From Bacteroidota bacterium (GTDB lineage Bacteria > Bacteroidota > Ignavibacteria > SZUA-365): 46,972 nt of DNA. Of this stretch, positions 9,597 through 19,237 are shown piece after piece; positions within the stretch are counted from its first letter, which is position 1; each line of letters opens with the position of its first letter. The position numbers were made by a program, and so were the translations under genes. The notes under the pieces are model-generated. The model saw only the letters and a list, made by a program, of their open reading frames with translations, ran no database searches and was not told where the DNA came from. The DNA is taken from the NCBI GenBank assembly GCA_014860565.1, contig JACZJN010000005.1, positions 1-46,972 of the forward strand, read 5' to 3'.

Positions 9597-12500
9597 CTAC
9601 CTTATGATCGTCACCATCCTCGACTGCTGTCCCTCGGAAGACAGAACGCGCAGCAGATAGCTGCCGGGTGCGAGGCCGAGCGCGGCGGGACGGAGATACA
9701 GGACTTCACTGTCCGTTGTCACGCCCTCGCGCAGCAGTGCACGCTCACGTCCCAACAGGTCGTGCAGCGTAACGCGCAGGGGCAGGGCTCCGGGATTCCG
9801 CACGAGCAGACGCGCCTCTCCCGCGAGGGGAATGGGATGCGGATACACGGGTCCGAAAGAAAGTGTGCGTGTTGAGGGCTGCTCCTCGATCTCCGTCAGG
9901 CTGGCGATCAGGTACTCAACGGTGATGCCTTTCGGAAGATTCGCGACCGAACCATCAACGGTGATCGTACTCGCGTGCAAGCCCTTGTTCAGCATTGTCG
10001 TGTTCGGTTGCACCGCGATGCCTGCCGCGTGGTCGCCCGACACGGGATCGACGTCGATGTACCAGGCGTCGGGCTGCGCAGACCATGGCATCGCAAGTCC
10101 CCCGCCCGTCCAGAGCGTCACCTGCTGTGACGGGGGCAGTGCGCCGCCAAGTTCCGCCTCGAAGAACAGATGCAGGGGTGTGAGTACGATGCCGGACGAT
10201 GGATCGGGAACAACGTGCACGGTACGCGCGCAGCCGCTGCCGCTTCCCTGCTGGTCGCTCGTCCATTGCCAGGCGATGGCGAACGGTCCGAAGGACTGCA
10301 GCCGCTCGGTGGCGGTGCATGTCCACCACCATGTCACGGATGCACCCGGTGCGATGCTGCCGAAGCTCTGGATGCTGTCGGATCCCGCCAGCGCGAATTC
10401 CGGTGGAAGCACGATCGCCGCCGCGCAGCCGGTGAGCGTCACCGTGCCGCTGTTGGTCGCGGTGTAGGAGACGGAGAACGGCAGGGGAACGATCGCCTCA
10501 TACCCCCCGTCCGCATGCAGGGAGTCATGGCCGTCTGTCGCGCAGCGCACATCCGCGATTTCCGGCCAGGCTTCGATCACAGTGGTGGCGCTGCAATCCT
10601 TCCACGCGACCTGTTCCGCGCTTCTATACCGTAGCACGATATCCTGCGATTCATCCGCGTCCCCCGGCTGGGGTGTGAGCAGCCAGGTGAACTTCACGGT
10701 TCTATGACTGTCGAGCAGCGCCAGTGTTTTCTGGAGTGTTTCGCCGTTTACGAGCGCGAACCTCGAAGCACTCGTAAAATCGATCTCGGTTTCGATGGCG
10801 GTCTCGCTCGTGTCAAGGATGCTCGACAAGTCGATGGTCACCGGCACGGGATCAGGCACGTAGCGCAGGTCGGCGCGGTCGAAGAGCACCGAATCCGGCG
10901 CGGCGATCGAGCAGCGCAGGCCGTCGATACCTTCGAGATACATCGTGCGGGTGCAGACGCTCAGCACGCTGTCGGCCTCGCCAAATGCCGTGATGGTGCA
11001 GACGGCTGTTCGAGACGGACGCAATGCCCGCGCGCGAAGCCGTGGCTGCCAGGCGAGCGTCCCGCCCGCATCGAGATTCGCACCGGGTTTCGTCGTTGGA
11101 TCGAGCGGGAGCAGTCCCGCATCCGCGGGACCGAGCGCGAGTTCGAGACGATCAACTGGTACCGCTTCGGTACCGGTGTTGCCGAGTCCATAGTCGATCG
11201 CAACCTCGATACCGGCTTCGATATCCGACGCGTACATCGTGTCCGGCGCGATCATCGTACAGGCGACGGAGGCGTCCGTGATGCGTATCGCGACGACATG
11301 GCTGCACTCCCGCGTCCAGCGGCCGCCCTCCGCGGTGATCCGGAAACGAATCGTGTCGCTCGCATCCGCGGTCGGCGTGGCGCCGAGACGCAGAGGCCAG
11401 GTGAAGGGTTTGGTAATGGTGGCGAGCAGTTGTGCCGCCGTTTGTGTGGGAGTAATGCCCGTGTCCAACACCAGATACCGGCAGGCCGAAAGATCGGCGG
11501 TGACGGCGATGTTCGTCAGCAAGGTATCGTGTACGTGCCGCACCGATACCCTCGTCGATGGCATTGCCGGATCGCTCGTGCCGAGGCGGGGATTGTAGCG
11601 TATTTCCGTTGTTCCTGATGTTTCGCAACGCAGGGGATCGAGTCCCGCGACGAAGATCTCGTGCGCGCAGAGCGTGCGTACGGCACCGGAGCTGTCGCGG
11701 GCCTCCGCGGTCAAGGCAATGCGCCGGTCATCGCCGCGGCGGCTGACCGTCCCCTGCCAGTCGGCGATGAGCGTGTCCCCGGGCGATAGTATGCGTCCGC
11801 TGCGATACCGATCGCCTGCCGGCACGAAGGCAGCGCCCATGCCTTCACCGAAAGCGATAGCAACCCGGTCGATCGGCAGCGGGATGCTGCCGGTATTGGC
11901 GAGTTTCAGATGGATCGGGAAAGGCAACGGGGTGTTCGTCTCGCCGTCCGGCGCGGGAAGGAGACTGTCCGGAGCGACGAGAACGCAGGTATACTCCGGC
12001 TCCGCATGCCGGACGCGCACATAATAGGCACAGGGAGAGGCGGCGGGCGCACCCGAGGAGGGATGATCGGCGTCCCGGTAATAGATGACCGCATCCACCC
12101 AGAGTCCGTCACCGATATTCTTGCTCCGATCCACGCGCAATTTCCAGGTGAAGTTGCGCACCTCGCCGGGTCGCAGGACCACCGAACCCAGCGATTGCCG
12201 CAGGTCCGGTGTCGAGGCATCGGGTACGAGACCGTCCGGGAGCGTGAGCACGCATTCGACATCGGTGGCCCCGCGCACGGGATCGATGTTCCGCGCCTCG
12301 ACCGTGACATCGATCACGTCGGGAACGGATATCAACGGCCAGTCGGGAATAAGAAGAGAATCCGGCATCGTCATCGAACAACTCATGATCTCGCAGCCGG
12401 GTACGCGGGTGCGGATGAGCAGCAGATCCCACTCGCCACCGAAGGAGGTTTGGAATGCACGGAGTGGAGTGATATTCGGACCCGCATTTGTAAGGACAAT

Positions 12501-14672
12501 GAGATTGTTATTCCTGTCGACAGCAGAATACAAATAATATCTACATATATAGTTATTACCGGAGGGATTCTTTGCAACAGCACTTCCCGGCCGTATTGAC
12601 AAGTATCCATCATCACTGTGCCAGTAGCTGCTGTAGGTTATCGTACGTCCCGAGGAATCTAATTTAAAAAGCTGGTTCGCATATTCCGCGACGAGCACGG
12701 TATCTTCCGCGTTGATAAAGGGAATGGTCGCAGTATCGGTTACAATGGCGAGCGCGAGAAGTTCGCCACACGCATTCGTCTCGAGCAATTCAACAATAGT
12801 AGCGGCACCCGATCGTGCATCCCATGGCAGGAAAGTCGAATAGATCGGTCTTCCCCCCATCGGGGAGAACTTCGTGATGTGATGACGAAATGCCGGATTG
12901 CTTCCAGCGAGCGGATTAATCTCGGGCCAGATGTTGTTGTACAGGTCGATTCCGTAGAGGTAGATGTTGTTTTCTGGATCGACATGTGCGTAGTACCCCG
13001 CGTCACCACGACCGAAATCGCCCGGTGTACCCGGTAATTGGGTGGAGAAGATAAAATCGGACAGGTCGGGAGTCAGCTTCGTCACGAATCCCTTTCCGTC
13101 GTTAAGCCAGGCGTTCTTCAGGGGGAGGTACGCGCCATCCCAGGATCCTCCGATGACTGGGCATCCCTCATGATCCACGAGCATGAATAAAGTAAACGGT
13201 CCCGCAGCCATCGCTGTATCGGCGATGCCGTCCGGGGCGAAGAAATACGTGCCTGCCAGGACCGAATCGAGACGGGGAGAGAGGCGCGAAAGCGCGACGA
13301 CAAACCAGTCCCTGTCGCCGTGAGCGGACCCGTTGAGTATCGTGTCCTGGACTGTGCCCTTCGTGACGAACCACTGCCGGCCGCTTCCGTGGCCCATGAT
13401 GTATGCGCTCCCATCAGGACCGGTCTCAAGAAAATATCCCCAGAACCAAGTCGGCCCACCAAGCCATGTGGCAGCGTCGAGCCGACCGAACGTGTCAAGA
13501 CGTACCACCGAGGTCGCAAAATTGCGCCGGGTCGGCTCGTTCGAATTGTATCGCTGCTCCTGTACCACTCCCCCGGTCACGGGAAAATCCGTGGACTCCG
13601 TATTCCCGAGGATAATCGCTGACGATCCCGTGCTGAGCGCAAGCTGGCCACCGTTATAACTGACCCATTCGGCGTATGCCGCTCCCCAATCGTCCTTGCT
13701 TCCACCGATATATGTGCCATACCGTAGTGTTTTGGCATCTGCTGCAAGGCAGGCGACGAACAGATCGAGGTTATATGTGCCACCCTTGTTCGTTGACTGA
13801 AAACCATTGCGTATCGGCATGTCCGTCGAGGTGGTCTGCATGAACAGATACATCCGTCCGGCATCATCCATCTTGAATCCGTACACATCCTCGATGCCGT
13901 TCCCTCCGAACCAGGTGTTGAATTCCGTTTCGATGACCTTCCGCCGTTCGAAGAATGTCCGATAAGGAACCGCCATCAGTGTGTCGCCCGAGACAGCATC
14001 CGTTTCCTTTGTGCTCGTCTCGGTAGCTGAAGTGACGGGAGCGAAATCCGATCGAAGATCGCCGGCGAATGCGATTTTACCCGGATCCGCGCCCTCGTGA
14101 ATAATGATCCGTTGGGCCAGCTGCCCATTCCGTTCTCCGTACTCAATGTCGATACCGTTCCAGACGTTCTCGTACCGGATCCCCGTGAATGTTCCGACAC
14201 CCGAGTACCATCGCGTTGAATCGCTTCCGGCGTAGATATTCGTTTTCCCTGGCGCTTCCCCGATTCCAACGATCCGAAGATCCGGATTGGGATTGACGAA
14301 ATGCAGATCCATTCGTTCCAGGTTCCTGTCCGGGGATGTCTCTTTCTGCTCGGTCGGTGACTCGATGTCCGGCACACGCGCCCCGTTCGGTGCAGGACGG
14401 AAAAACGCTATGCCCTCCCTCGTGAACGTGGCCTTCTCCATTCCGCGCACGATGCCGAACTTCACACCCGCATCCCACTGTCCCTGATTTTCGACGAACA
14501 GGATCGGTATGCGGAGCCGACTGACCTCGTAGTCGGGCTGTGCCTCCCGAGAACCGCCACCGGGCCGATTCCCGGCCCGCGATTCAACTGCGTGCAAGGC
14601 GAGGATCGCGATGAAAACGGCAACGACGCGAAATGACGATTTAAACAGGCGATTCACTCGTTCCGTATACAT
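9597..14672 (-). CDS. Giant secreted SBBP/DUF7948 protein, paralogue of the gene at 2224-7260
   Basis: A 1691-aa protein. The ATG at 14672 follows GGAGG by 9 bases and opens a signal peptide (FRVVAVFIAILALHAVESRA); the in-frame upstream start at 14726 has no such support. Architecture matches its paralogue: DUF7948-like N-terminus (FVENQGQW, GIAFFRPA, RIIIHEGADP), SBBP-like propeller repeats (FGGNGIEDVYG, GTYIGGSKDDW), about six cysteine-paired Ig-like domains (MSCSM, YTCVL, LRCET, VACTM, LRCSI, VRCAT), a BACON-like segment (WSAQPDAWYIDVDP) and a T9SS type A tail (LHDLLGRERALL, LAPGSYLLRV). C-terminal DNA is close to that of the paralogue, while the N-terminal half has drifted more. The propeller half is notably AT-richer (37% GC around 12481-12540). 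It is convergent with the G-D-D-x-Y gene. Likely surface-exposed; ligand unknown. Confidence 0.87.
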   Translation of the reverse strand: MYTERVNRLFKSSFRVVAVFIAILALHAVESRAGNRPGGGSREAQPDYEVSRLRIPILFVENQGQWDAGVKFGIVRGMEKATFTREGIAFFRPAPNGARVPDIESPTEQKETSPDRNLERMDLHFVNPNPDLRIVGIGEAPGKTNIYAGSDSTRWYSGVGTFTGIRYENVWNGIDIEYGERNGQLAQRIIIHEGADPGKIAFAGDLRSDFAPVTSATETSTKETDAVSGDTLMAVPYRTFFERRKVIETEFNTWFGGNGIEDVYGFKMDDAGRMYLFMQTTSTDMPIRNGFQSTNKGGTYNLDLFVACLAADAKTLRYGTYIGGSKDDWGAAYAEWVSYNGGQLALSTGSSAIILGNTESTDFPVTGGVVQEQRYNSNEPTRRNFATSVVRLDTFGRLDAATWLGGPTWFWGYFLETGPDGSAYIMGHGSGRQWFVTKGTVQDTILNGSAHGDRDWFVVALSRLSPRLDSVLAGTYFFAPDGIADTAMAAGPFTLFMLVDHEGCPVIGGSWDGAYLPLKNAWLNDGKGFVTKLTPDLSDFIFSTQLPGTPGDFGRGDAGYYAHVDPENNIYLYGIDLYNNIWPEINPLAGSNPAFRHHITKFSPMGGRPIYSTFLPWDARSGAATIVELLETNACGELLALAIVTDTATIPFINAEDTVLVAEYANQLFKLDSSGRTITYSSYWHSDDGYLSIRPGSAVAKNPSGNNYICRYYLYSAVDRNNNLIVLTNAGPNITPLRAFQTSFGGEWDLLLIRTRVPGCEIMSCSMTMPDSLLIPDWPLISVPDVIDVTVEARNIDPVRGATDVECVLTLPDGLVPDASTPDLRQSLGSVVLRPGEVRNFTWKLRVDRSKNIGDGLWVDAVIYYRDADHPSSGAPAASPCAYYVRVRHAEPEYTCVLVAPDSLLPAPDGETNTPLPFPIHLKLANTGSIPLPIDRVAIAFGEGMGAAFVPAGDRYRSGRILSPGDTLIADWQGTVSRRGDDRRIALTAEARDSSGAVRTLCAHEIFVAGLDPLRCETSGTTEIRYNPRLGTSDPAMPSTRVSVRHVHDTLLTNIAVTADLSACRYLVLDTGITPTQTAAQLLATITKPFTWPLRLGATPTADASDTIRFRITAEGGRWTRECSHVVAIRITDASVACTMIAPDTMYASDIEAGIEVAIDYGLGNTGTEAVPVDRLELALGPADAGLLPLDPTTKPGANLDAGGTLAWQPRLRARALRPSRTAVCTITAFGEADSVLSVCTRTMYLEGIDGLRCSIAAPDSVLFDRADLRYVPDPVPVTIDLSSILDTSETAIETEIDFTSASRFALVNGETLQKTLALLDSHRTVKFTWLLTPQPGDADESQDIVLRYRSAEQVAWKDCSATTVIEAWPEIADVRCATDGHDSLHADGGYEAIVPLPFSVSYTATNSGTVTLTGCAAAIVLPPEFALAGSDSIQSFGSIAPGASVTWWWTCTATERLQSFGPFAIAWQWTSDQQGSGSGCARTVHVVPDPSSGIVLTPLHLFFEAELGGALPPSQQVTLWTGGGLAMPWSAQPDAWYIDVDPVSGDHAAGIAVQPNTTMLNKGLHASTITVDGSVANLPKGITVEYLIASLTEIEEQPSTRTLSFGPVYPHPIPLAGEARLLVRNPGALPLRVTLHDLLGRERALLREGVTTDSEVLYLRPAALGLAPGSYLLRVLSSEGQQSRMVTIIR

Positions 14673-14783
14673 GGCTCGAATCCTCCAGTCGGATGTGTCG
14701 TTAAAGATACCCATCCGGAAGGGCATTTCGCCCCTCCGGATGCCTTGATCGATGATACCGGATTCCTTGGTTCCGGAAACATA

Positions 14784-15889
14784 TCAGCGAATGACGGTGA
14801 ACTTCCTGGTTACCAATTCGCCACCTTGCCCGATGCGTAACAGATACGTGGGTACTCCTGGTGTTCGTACGAGGGCGACACGGGAATGTCGGCACTCCAC
14901 GGCGGAGGACCCACGGTGTACATCTGCACACCATTCGCGTCGATACGATTCGCGAAAACGGTCCACACCGGCTGTCCCGAATACGCCCCGCTGTAGCGGT
15001 CGTCCTGATACGTCACAACCACTCCCTGCGTCATGTTACCCAGCAGATCGAGGACGAGGATATTGTCGGTATCCAGCTCGGGATTGATCTGGTCGGGATT
15101 GGTATTCGTCGGTACCGGGATACCGTTCTGCACCCAGTTTGTCGGGTAGGGCGGACAGGCGGCAGTCGCACTCTGGATGTATTGCACGAAGATATCCCTG
15201 TTGTACGGCGGATATCCCGGATCATTGCGATAATCGATCCAGGTGATGAATGCGCCATCGACGGTGCCGACGATGCGCGGCCGCTCGGCATGGAAACCGG
15301 TCTGACAGACGGGAATGCCGTCGATCGGCCAATTGGGATCGGGTTGGCCCGTTGCAAGATCGATACGCATGGCGTAGATATCCGCCGTCGTCATGGTAGG
15401 ATCATTGCGGTAATCCTCCCACGTGACGATCACCCCGCCCATGCCATCGTATGCGACGCGCGGGTTGCGTTGGTCGAATTCCGCCCGGCAGACCGGGACA
15501 CCATCATAGCGGTCCTTGACCACATCCGGAAGGTATGCATCCCAGACCCAGAGGTTGGTCCCGGTAAAATTGTCGAAGGTAGCGATAAAAATGTCCTTGC
15601 CGTTCTGGGGATCCCTTTCGTCCTCCCAGACTGTGGTCGTGATGTCCGTGCGAGTCGGATAGGCGATGGACGGGTTGACTTGATTTTCCCTTGCCATCGA
15701 GATTCCGCGATCTTTCCATTCAGTCTGGGCGTGAAGAACCGAGGGGATACATCCCCATAGTACCAGCAGTGCGATGGTCACGGTGCGTACGAATGGGATT
15801 CGATAGTGCCGGGCAGTCACCTCGCGACGAAATGGCAGACGGCTGCTCTGGGCGACAGGGAATACTTCGGAACTCCCTGCGTTTTGCAT
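14784..15889 (-). pseudogene. Deletion remnant of a W-x-D-x-R T9SS protein gene
   Basis: The ATG at 15889 follows GGAG by 7 bases and starts a frame with a hydrophobic export segment (TIALLVLWGCIPSVLHAQ) after a long basic N-region. Repeats with WEDERDP, WEDYRND and WIDYRND follow; the family is that of the gene at 2-2092. The frame stops at 14810 after ~359 residues. In another frame the last bases encode TYLLRIGQGGELVTRKFTV and end in TGA at 14784-14786, which is recognisably the very end of a T9SS sorting domain. The intervening repeats and ~60 residues of the sorting domain are missing, so a simple frameshift is not enough; an out-of-frame internal deletion fits. A truncated protein may still be made, but it would lack the T9SS signal. 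An assembly collapse is the alternative. Confidence 0.7.
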
Positions 15890-15901
15890 GGAAATCTCCA
15901 A

Positions 15902-16511
15902 TTATAGGGTTGAGTCGCTCTGACTCGAATAGCCGGCCTTGCGGTACCTGTTGTTTCTTAGTCGGAATGCAGGTCCGTGAGGTCGGTTGTTATTTAAGAA
16001 TGGGACGCACGGTGCCAACCATCAGCCGTGCTCATTGCACGGTTGAGGAGGAACTGGTCACGTCAAGATCTACTGGTGGTCTCGGTTGTCGAAAATCTGA
16101 TACTGCTCAGGCGAACCTGCCTCCGTTGCCCATTACCCGGATTTCGCGCTTTCCCTATTCTCCATCCTTCACCTCGTCTTTGATTCTCGAATGTGGAACC
16201 AAATCTTGGAACACCCGCTACTCCCGGTCCGGCCAATGAATGCACCAACGACGGGAGGCGGCACCTCTTGCATGTTGTTGGAATACGATCTCTTGCTGCG
16301 AAAGTACGAAAAGAAGAACATCGTCGCAAGAGTTTACGATGTTATTATTTACGATGTTATTATCAGATTCTTTTTTCAATCTGGACGGATGTGTCCCAGC
16401 GGGGAACACGGATTGGACGGATGATCACGCATGGATTTCCTGGTTCACCGGGTCCCTCGGTTCCCGGGGGACGAAAAAGCCAGCCTCGTTCATCGGCGTT
16501 CCCTTTTTTCA
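15902..16511. other. Gene-free interval of about 610 bp
   Basis: I see no convincing coding sequence: frames are short, without family likeness or ribosome-binding sites. The stretch is lower in GC than its surroundings. It holds an exact 15-bp tandem duplication (16333-16362) and, near 16400-16440, GGAT-rich text (ACGGATTGGACGGATG) similar in style to the element at 9455-9587. It may be decayed sequence next to the damaged gene at 14784-15889. Confidence 0.5.
16333..16362. repeat. Exact 15-bp tandem duplication
   Basis: TTTACGATGTTATTA occurs twice in direct succession (16333-16347 and 16348-16362), inside the AT-rich gene-free stretch before glyS. Probably a replication slippage product; no function evident. 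Confidence 0.75.
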
Positions 16512-16541
16512 TTGACCGTGCAGAATTCGTACCTTTATTAA
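16512..16541 (+). promoter_or_regulatory. Candidate sigma-70-type promoter for glycyl-tRNA synthetase
   Basis: TTGACC (16512-16517) and TATTAA (16536-16541) are spaced by 18 bases, predicting a start near 16548 and a short leader before the ATG at 16582. The same bases contain TACCTTTA, which partly resembles the Bacteroidota -7 element TAnnTTTG. The assignment rests on motif match only. Confidence 0.4.
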
Positions 16542-16581
16542 TTGCACCGAATGTCAATCATCTCGTCACAACGGTACATAC

Positions 16582-18072
16582 ATGGCCAAGAATCAGCAGA
16601 ACACCCTCGAGAAAATCGTTTCCCTGTCCAAACGGCGGGGCTTCATCTTCCAATCCTCCGAGATTTACAGCGGCCTGAACGGTTGCTGGGATTACGGTCC
16701 CCTCGGCGTGGAACTGCTCCGCAACGTGAAGGAGGCCTGGTGGAAGGCGATGACCTACCGCGACGACGTCGAAGGACTCGACGCCTCCATTCTCATGCAT
16801 CCCCGCGTCTGGGAAGCGTCGGGACACGTCGAGAATTTCACCGATCCGATGGTGGACTGCAAGCAGTGCAAGAGCCGCTACCGCCTCGACGTGCTGTTCG
16901 AATCCTACAATGAGAAGCGGCAGAAGAAAGTCGCCGATGCCTATCGCGACCTGCTCGCCGAAACGGGCGGCGACGCGGAAGCTTTCACCGCGCTCCCGCG
17001 CGAACAACAGATCGAAACCGCCGGCGGGGCGCTGGTCGACGATGCCGCGGTACTCAACGCGATGAACGCGAAGGAACTGCTCGTGTGTCCGAATTGCGGC
17101 GGTTCGGGCAGCTTCACCGTACCACGGAAATTCAACCTGATGTTCAAGACCTTCATCGGTCCGGTGGAGGACAGCAACGCCGTCGTATACCTGCGTCCCG
17201 AAACCGCGCAGGGCATCTTCGTGAATTTCGCCAATGTCGCGCAGGCGACGCGTCAGAAGGTGCCGTTCGGCATCGCGCAGATCGGCAAGGCCTTCCGCAA
17301 CGAGATCAACACGAAGAACTTCCTTTTCCGCACGCGCGAATTCGAGCAGATGGAAATGCAGTTCTTCGTCAAACCCGGTACGGACGACGATTGGTATGAG
17401 CAGTGGCACGCGACGCGCCTGCAGTGGTTCATCGATCACGGCATGAACCCGGAGAAGTTGCGCATGCACCCCCACGCCCCCGACAAGCTCGCACATTACG
17501 CCAAGGCCGCGGTGGACATCGAATACGAATTCCCCTTCGGCTGGGGCGAGATCGAAGGCATTCACAACCGCACGAACTTTGATCTGAGCCGCCACATGGA
17601 ATACTCGGGCAAGAGTCTCGAGTACTTCGACCAGGAGGCGGGCGAGAAGTTCGTTCCCTTCGTCATCGAAACCTCCGCCGGGGCGTCCCGTTCCCTGATG
17701 GCGTTTCTCGTCGACGCCTTCGAGGAGCAGGAGCTGGAAAAGGAAACGCGCACCGTGCTGCATTTCCATCCGAAGCTCGCGCCGTTCAAAGCCGCCATCC
17801 TTCCGCTCGTCAACCGCGACGGCATGGACGATATCGCGATGAAACTCTACCGCGACCTGCAGCGCGACTTCAAGGTGTTTTACGATGATTCGGGTTCCGT
17901 CGGCCGCCGCTATCGCCGGCAGGATGAAGTCGGCACGCCGTACTGCGTCACCGTCGACTCGCAGACGCTCGAGGACCAGACCGTCACTATCCGCGACCGC
18001 GACAGCATGGAACAGGTGCGCATCTCCATGGACGCCCTCCGCGCGTGGCTGTTCGACAAGCTCGCGGTGTGA
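16582..18072 (+). CDS. glyQS: Glycyl-tRNA synthetase, homodimeric alpha2 (class IIa) type
   Basis: A 496-aa cytoplasmic enzyme that charges tRNA-Gly with glycine using ATP. The N-terminus ([32 protein letters not shown]) and motif 2 ([14 protein letters not shown]), followed by GKAFRNEI and [10 protein letters not shown], are diagnostic for the single-chain form. A C-terminal anticodon-binding domain follows (residues ~395-496, [15 protein letters not shown]). An insertion between ~85 and ~180 contains CKQCKSRY and CPNCGGSG, a likely zinc-binding pair. Length is normal for the family. No Shine-Dalgarno precedes the ATG, unlike many neighbours. It is monocistronic, with a candidate promoter just upstream and a palindrome downstream. 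Confidence 0.97.
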   Translation: MAKNQQNTLEKIVSLSKRRGFIFQSSEIYSGLNGCWDYGPLGVELLRNVKEAWWKAMTYRDDVEGLDASILMHPRVWEASGHVENFTDPMVDCKQCKSRYRLDVLFESYNEKRQKKVADAYRDLLAETGGDAEAFTALPREQQIETAGGALVDDAAVLNAMNAKELLVCPNCGGSGSFTVPRKFNLMFKTFIGPVEDSNAVVYLRPETAQGIFVNFANVAQATRQKVPFGIAQIGKAFRNEINTKNFLFRTREFEQMEMQFFVKPGTDDDWYEQWHATRLQWFIDHGMNPEKLRMHPHAPDKLAHYAKAAVDIEYEFPFGWGEIEGIHNRTNFDLSRHMEYSGKSLEYFDQEAGEKFVPFVIETSAGASRSLMAFLVDAFEEQELEKETRTVLHFHPKLAPFKAAILPLVNRDGMDDIAMKLYRDLQRDFKVFYDDSGSVGRRYRRQDEVGTPYCVTVDSQTLEDQTVTIRDRDSMEQVRISMDALRAWLFDKLAV

Positions 18073-18104
18073 TCGACGATTTCGGATGCACTTTTTTTGC
18101 ATTT

Positions 18105-18132
18105 GTAGGGGCGCAGCATGCTGCGCCCCTAC
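18105..18132. terminator. Perfect 28-bp palindrome after glyQS
   Basis: GTAGGGGCGCAGCA is followed directly by its exact complement, giving a 28-base perfect palindrome. It starts 33 bases after the glyQS stop and lies between that gene and the convergent small gene ending at 18191. A T-run precedes it on the + strand (18092-18098), which reads as A-run/U-run for transcripts arriving on the - strand. It could serve as a terminator for the minus-strand gene, or be a dispersed palindromic repeat. Confidence 0.55.
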
Positions 18133-18190
18133 ACGTTTATCCGGGAAGGACGTTCATTCGACACGTTCGTCCCGTTATCCGACCACCCAA

Positions 18191-18493
18191 TTACATTTTC
18201 GCGTTCCGGCCGAGGCGTGCGGTCAGCGAATCGATCACCACGCGCGCATGTCCTTCCAGCGCCGGGTCGTCTTTCGCAAAGCGCCGCGCCTTCTCGATGC
18301 GGCGTTCGGCCAGGATGCGTGAGAAACGGAGTCCGTAGTCCATTTTATCGGTGAGAAAGAATTCGAGCTGTTCCGCCGGTGAGGCTTCGACGGCATCGGG
18401 CGCATCGATGCCCGGATTCCCGGGGAGAAGGATGATGATTCCGAGCACAATGACGGAGATAACGCTTACGAAAAGGGTGATTTTACGTGTCAT
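18191..18493 (-). CDS. Small single-pass membrane protein of unknown function
   Basis: About 100 residues. The chosen start (MTRKITLFVSVISVIVLG) gives a short basic N-end followed by one transmembrane helix (residues ~5-22). An in-frame ATG at 18517 would add eight residues; neither start has a strong ribosome-binding site. After the membrane segment comes a Pro/Ala linker (GIDAPDAVEASPAEQ), then a charged helical region (RILAERRIEKARRFAKDD). I do not recognise the family. It is divergent from fetA, with 96 bases between the starts. Confidence 0.55.
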   Translation of the reverse strand: MTRKITLFVSVISVIVLGIIILLPGNPGIDAPDAVEASPAEQLEFFLTDKMDYGLRFSRILAERRIEKARRFAKDDPALEGHARVVIDSLTARLGRNAKM

Positions 18494-18589
18494 GACTGGA
18501 TAGAGCCTGTTTTCCATCGTATGTTAATAGCCGTAAACTAAGGGAAAATTCCCTGCGTTCCACCTCCGGTATTTGCCCGACATCGCCGC

Positions 18590-19237
18590 ATGTTGCACAT
18601 CGATCAGCTTTCCTTCGCATACAAAGAGACGCCCGTGCTGCGGGACCTCTCGCTTCAGGTCGCGCGCGGGGATGCCGTCCTGATACGCGGCGCATCCGGA
18701 TGCGGGAAATCGACGCTCCTCCGGCTGCTGGCGCGCCTCGAGGCGCCGCAGCGGGGCAGCATACTGCTCGACGGCATTGATGTTACCACCATTCCGGCAC
18801 CTGCCTATCGCCGTCGCGTCGCCTATCTTCAGCAGCTGCCCGTGATGGTGGAAGGCAGCATTCGCGACAACCTGCTTCTCGCTTTCCGCTATGCCGGCGA
18901 TCCGCCACCGGACGATGGTGACCTGCGGATGCAGCTTGCGGAGGTCGAACTGCAGGACATCACCCTGGATGCCGCCGCAACGGAACTTTCCGTCGGTCAG
19001 AAGCAACGCCTCGCCCTGCTCCGCCTGCTCTCCATGCATCCCGACGTACTGCTGCTCGACGAGCCGACTGCATCGCTGGATTCGACCTCGGCCGCGCAAT
19101 TGATGAATGTCGTGAAACGGCAGCTCGACGCGCACGCCCTCACCCTGCTGATCGTTTCCCATCAGGACCTGCCGTTCGAAGAACGCCGGCTGCGCCTGCT
19201 GCACATGCGTGAAGGACACCTGGAGGAGCACGCATGA
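18590..19237 (+). CDS. fetA: ABC transporter ATP-binding protein, FetA (YbbL)-type
   Basis: A 215-aa cytoplasmic ATPase with Walker A GASGCGKST (residues ~34-42), Q-loop YLQQLP, signature LSVGQKQRLALL (in place of LSGGQ), Walker B VLLLDEPTASLD and switch His in IVSHQD. FetA works with the FetB membrane protein as a metal/iron exporter that raises resistance to oxidative stress in Escherichia coli. The stop overlaps the start of the next gene by 4 bases (ATGA), so the two are translationally coupled. The assignment to FetA rather than another small ABC ATPase depends largely on this partner. Confidence 0.88.
   Translation: MLHIDQLSFAYKETPVLRDLSLQVARGDAVLIRGASGCGKSTLLRLLARLEAPQRGSILLDGIDVTTIPAPAYRRRVAYLQQLPVMVEGSIRDNLLLAFRYAGDPPPDDGDLRMQLAEVELQDITLDAAATELSVGQKQRLALLRLLSMHPDVLLLDEPTASLDSTSAAQLMNVVKRQLDAHALTLLIVSHQDLPFEERRLRLLHMREGHLEEHA

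Noticed and set aside
16063-16329. An 88-codon frame on the - strand in the gap before glyQS
   Set aside because: No ribosome-binding site, no family likeness and an Arg/Ser-rich composition typical of noncoding sequence.
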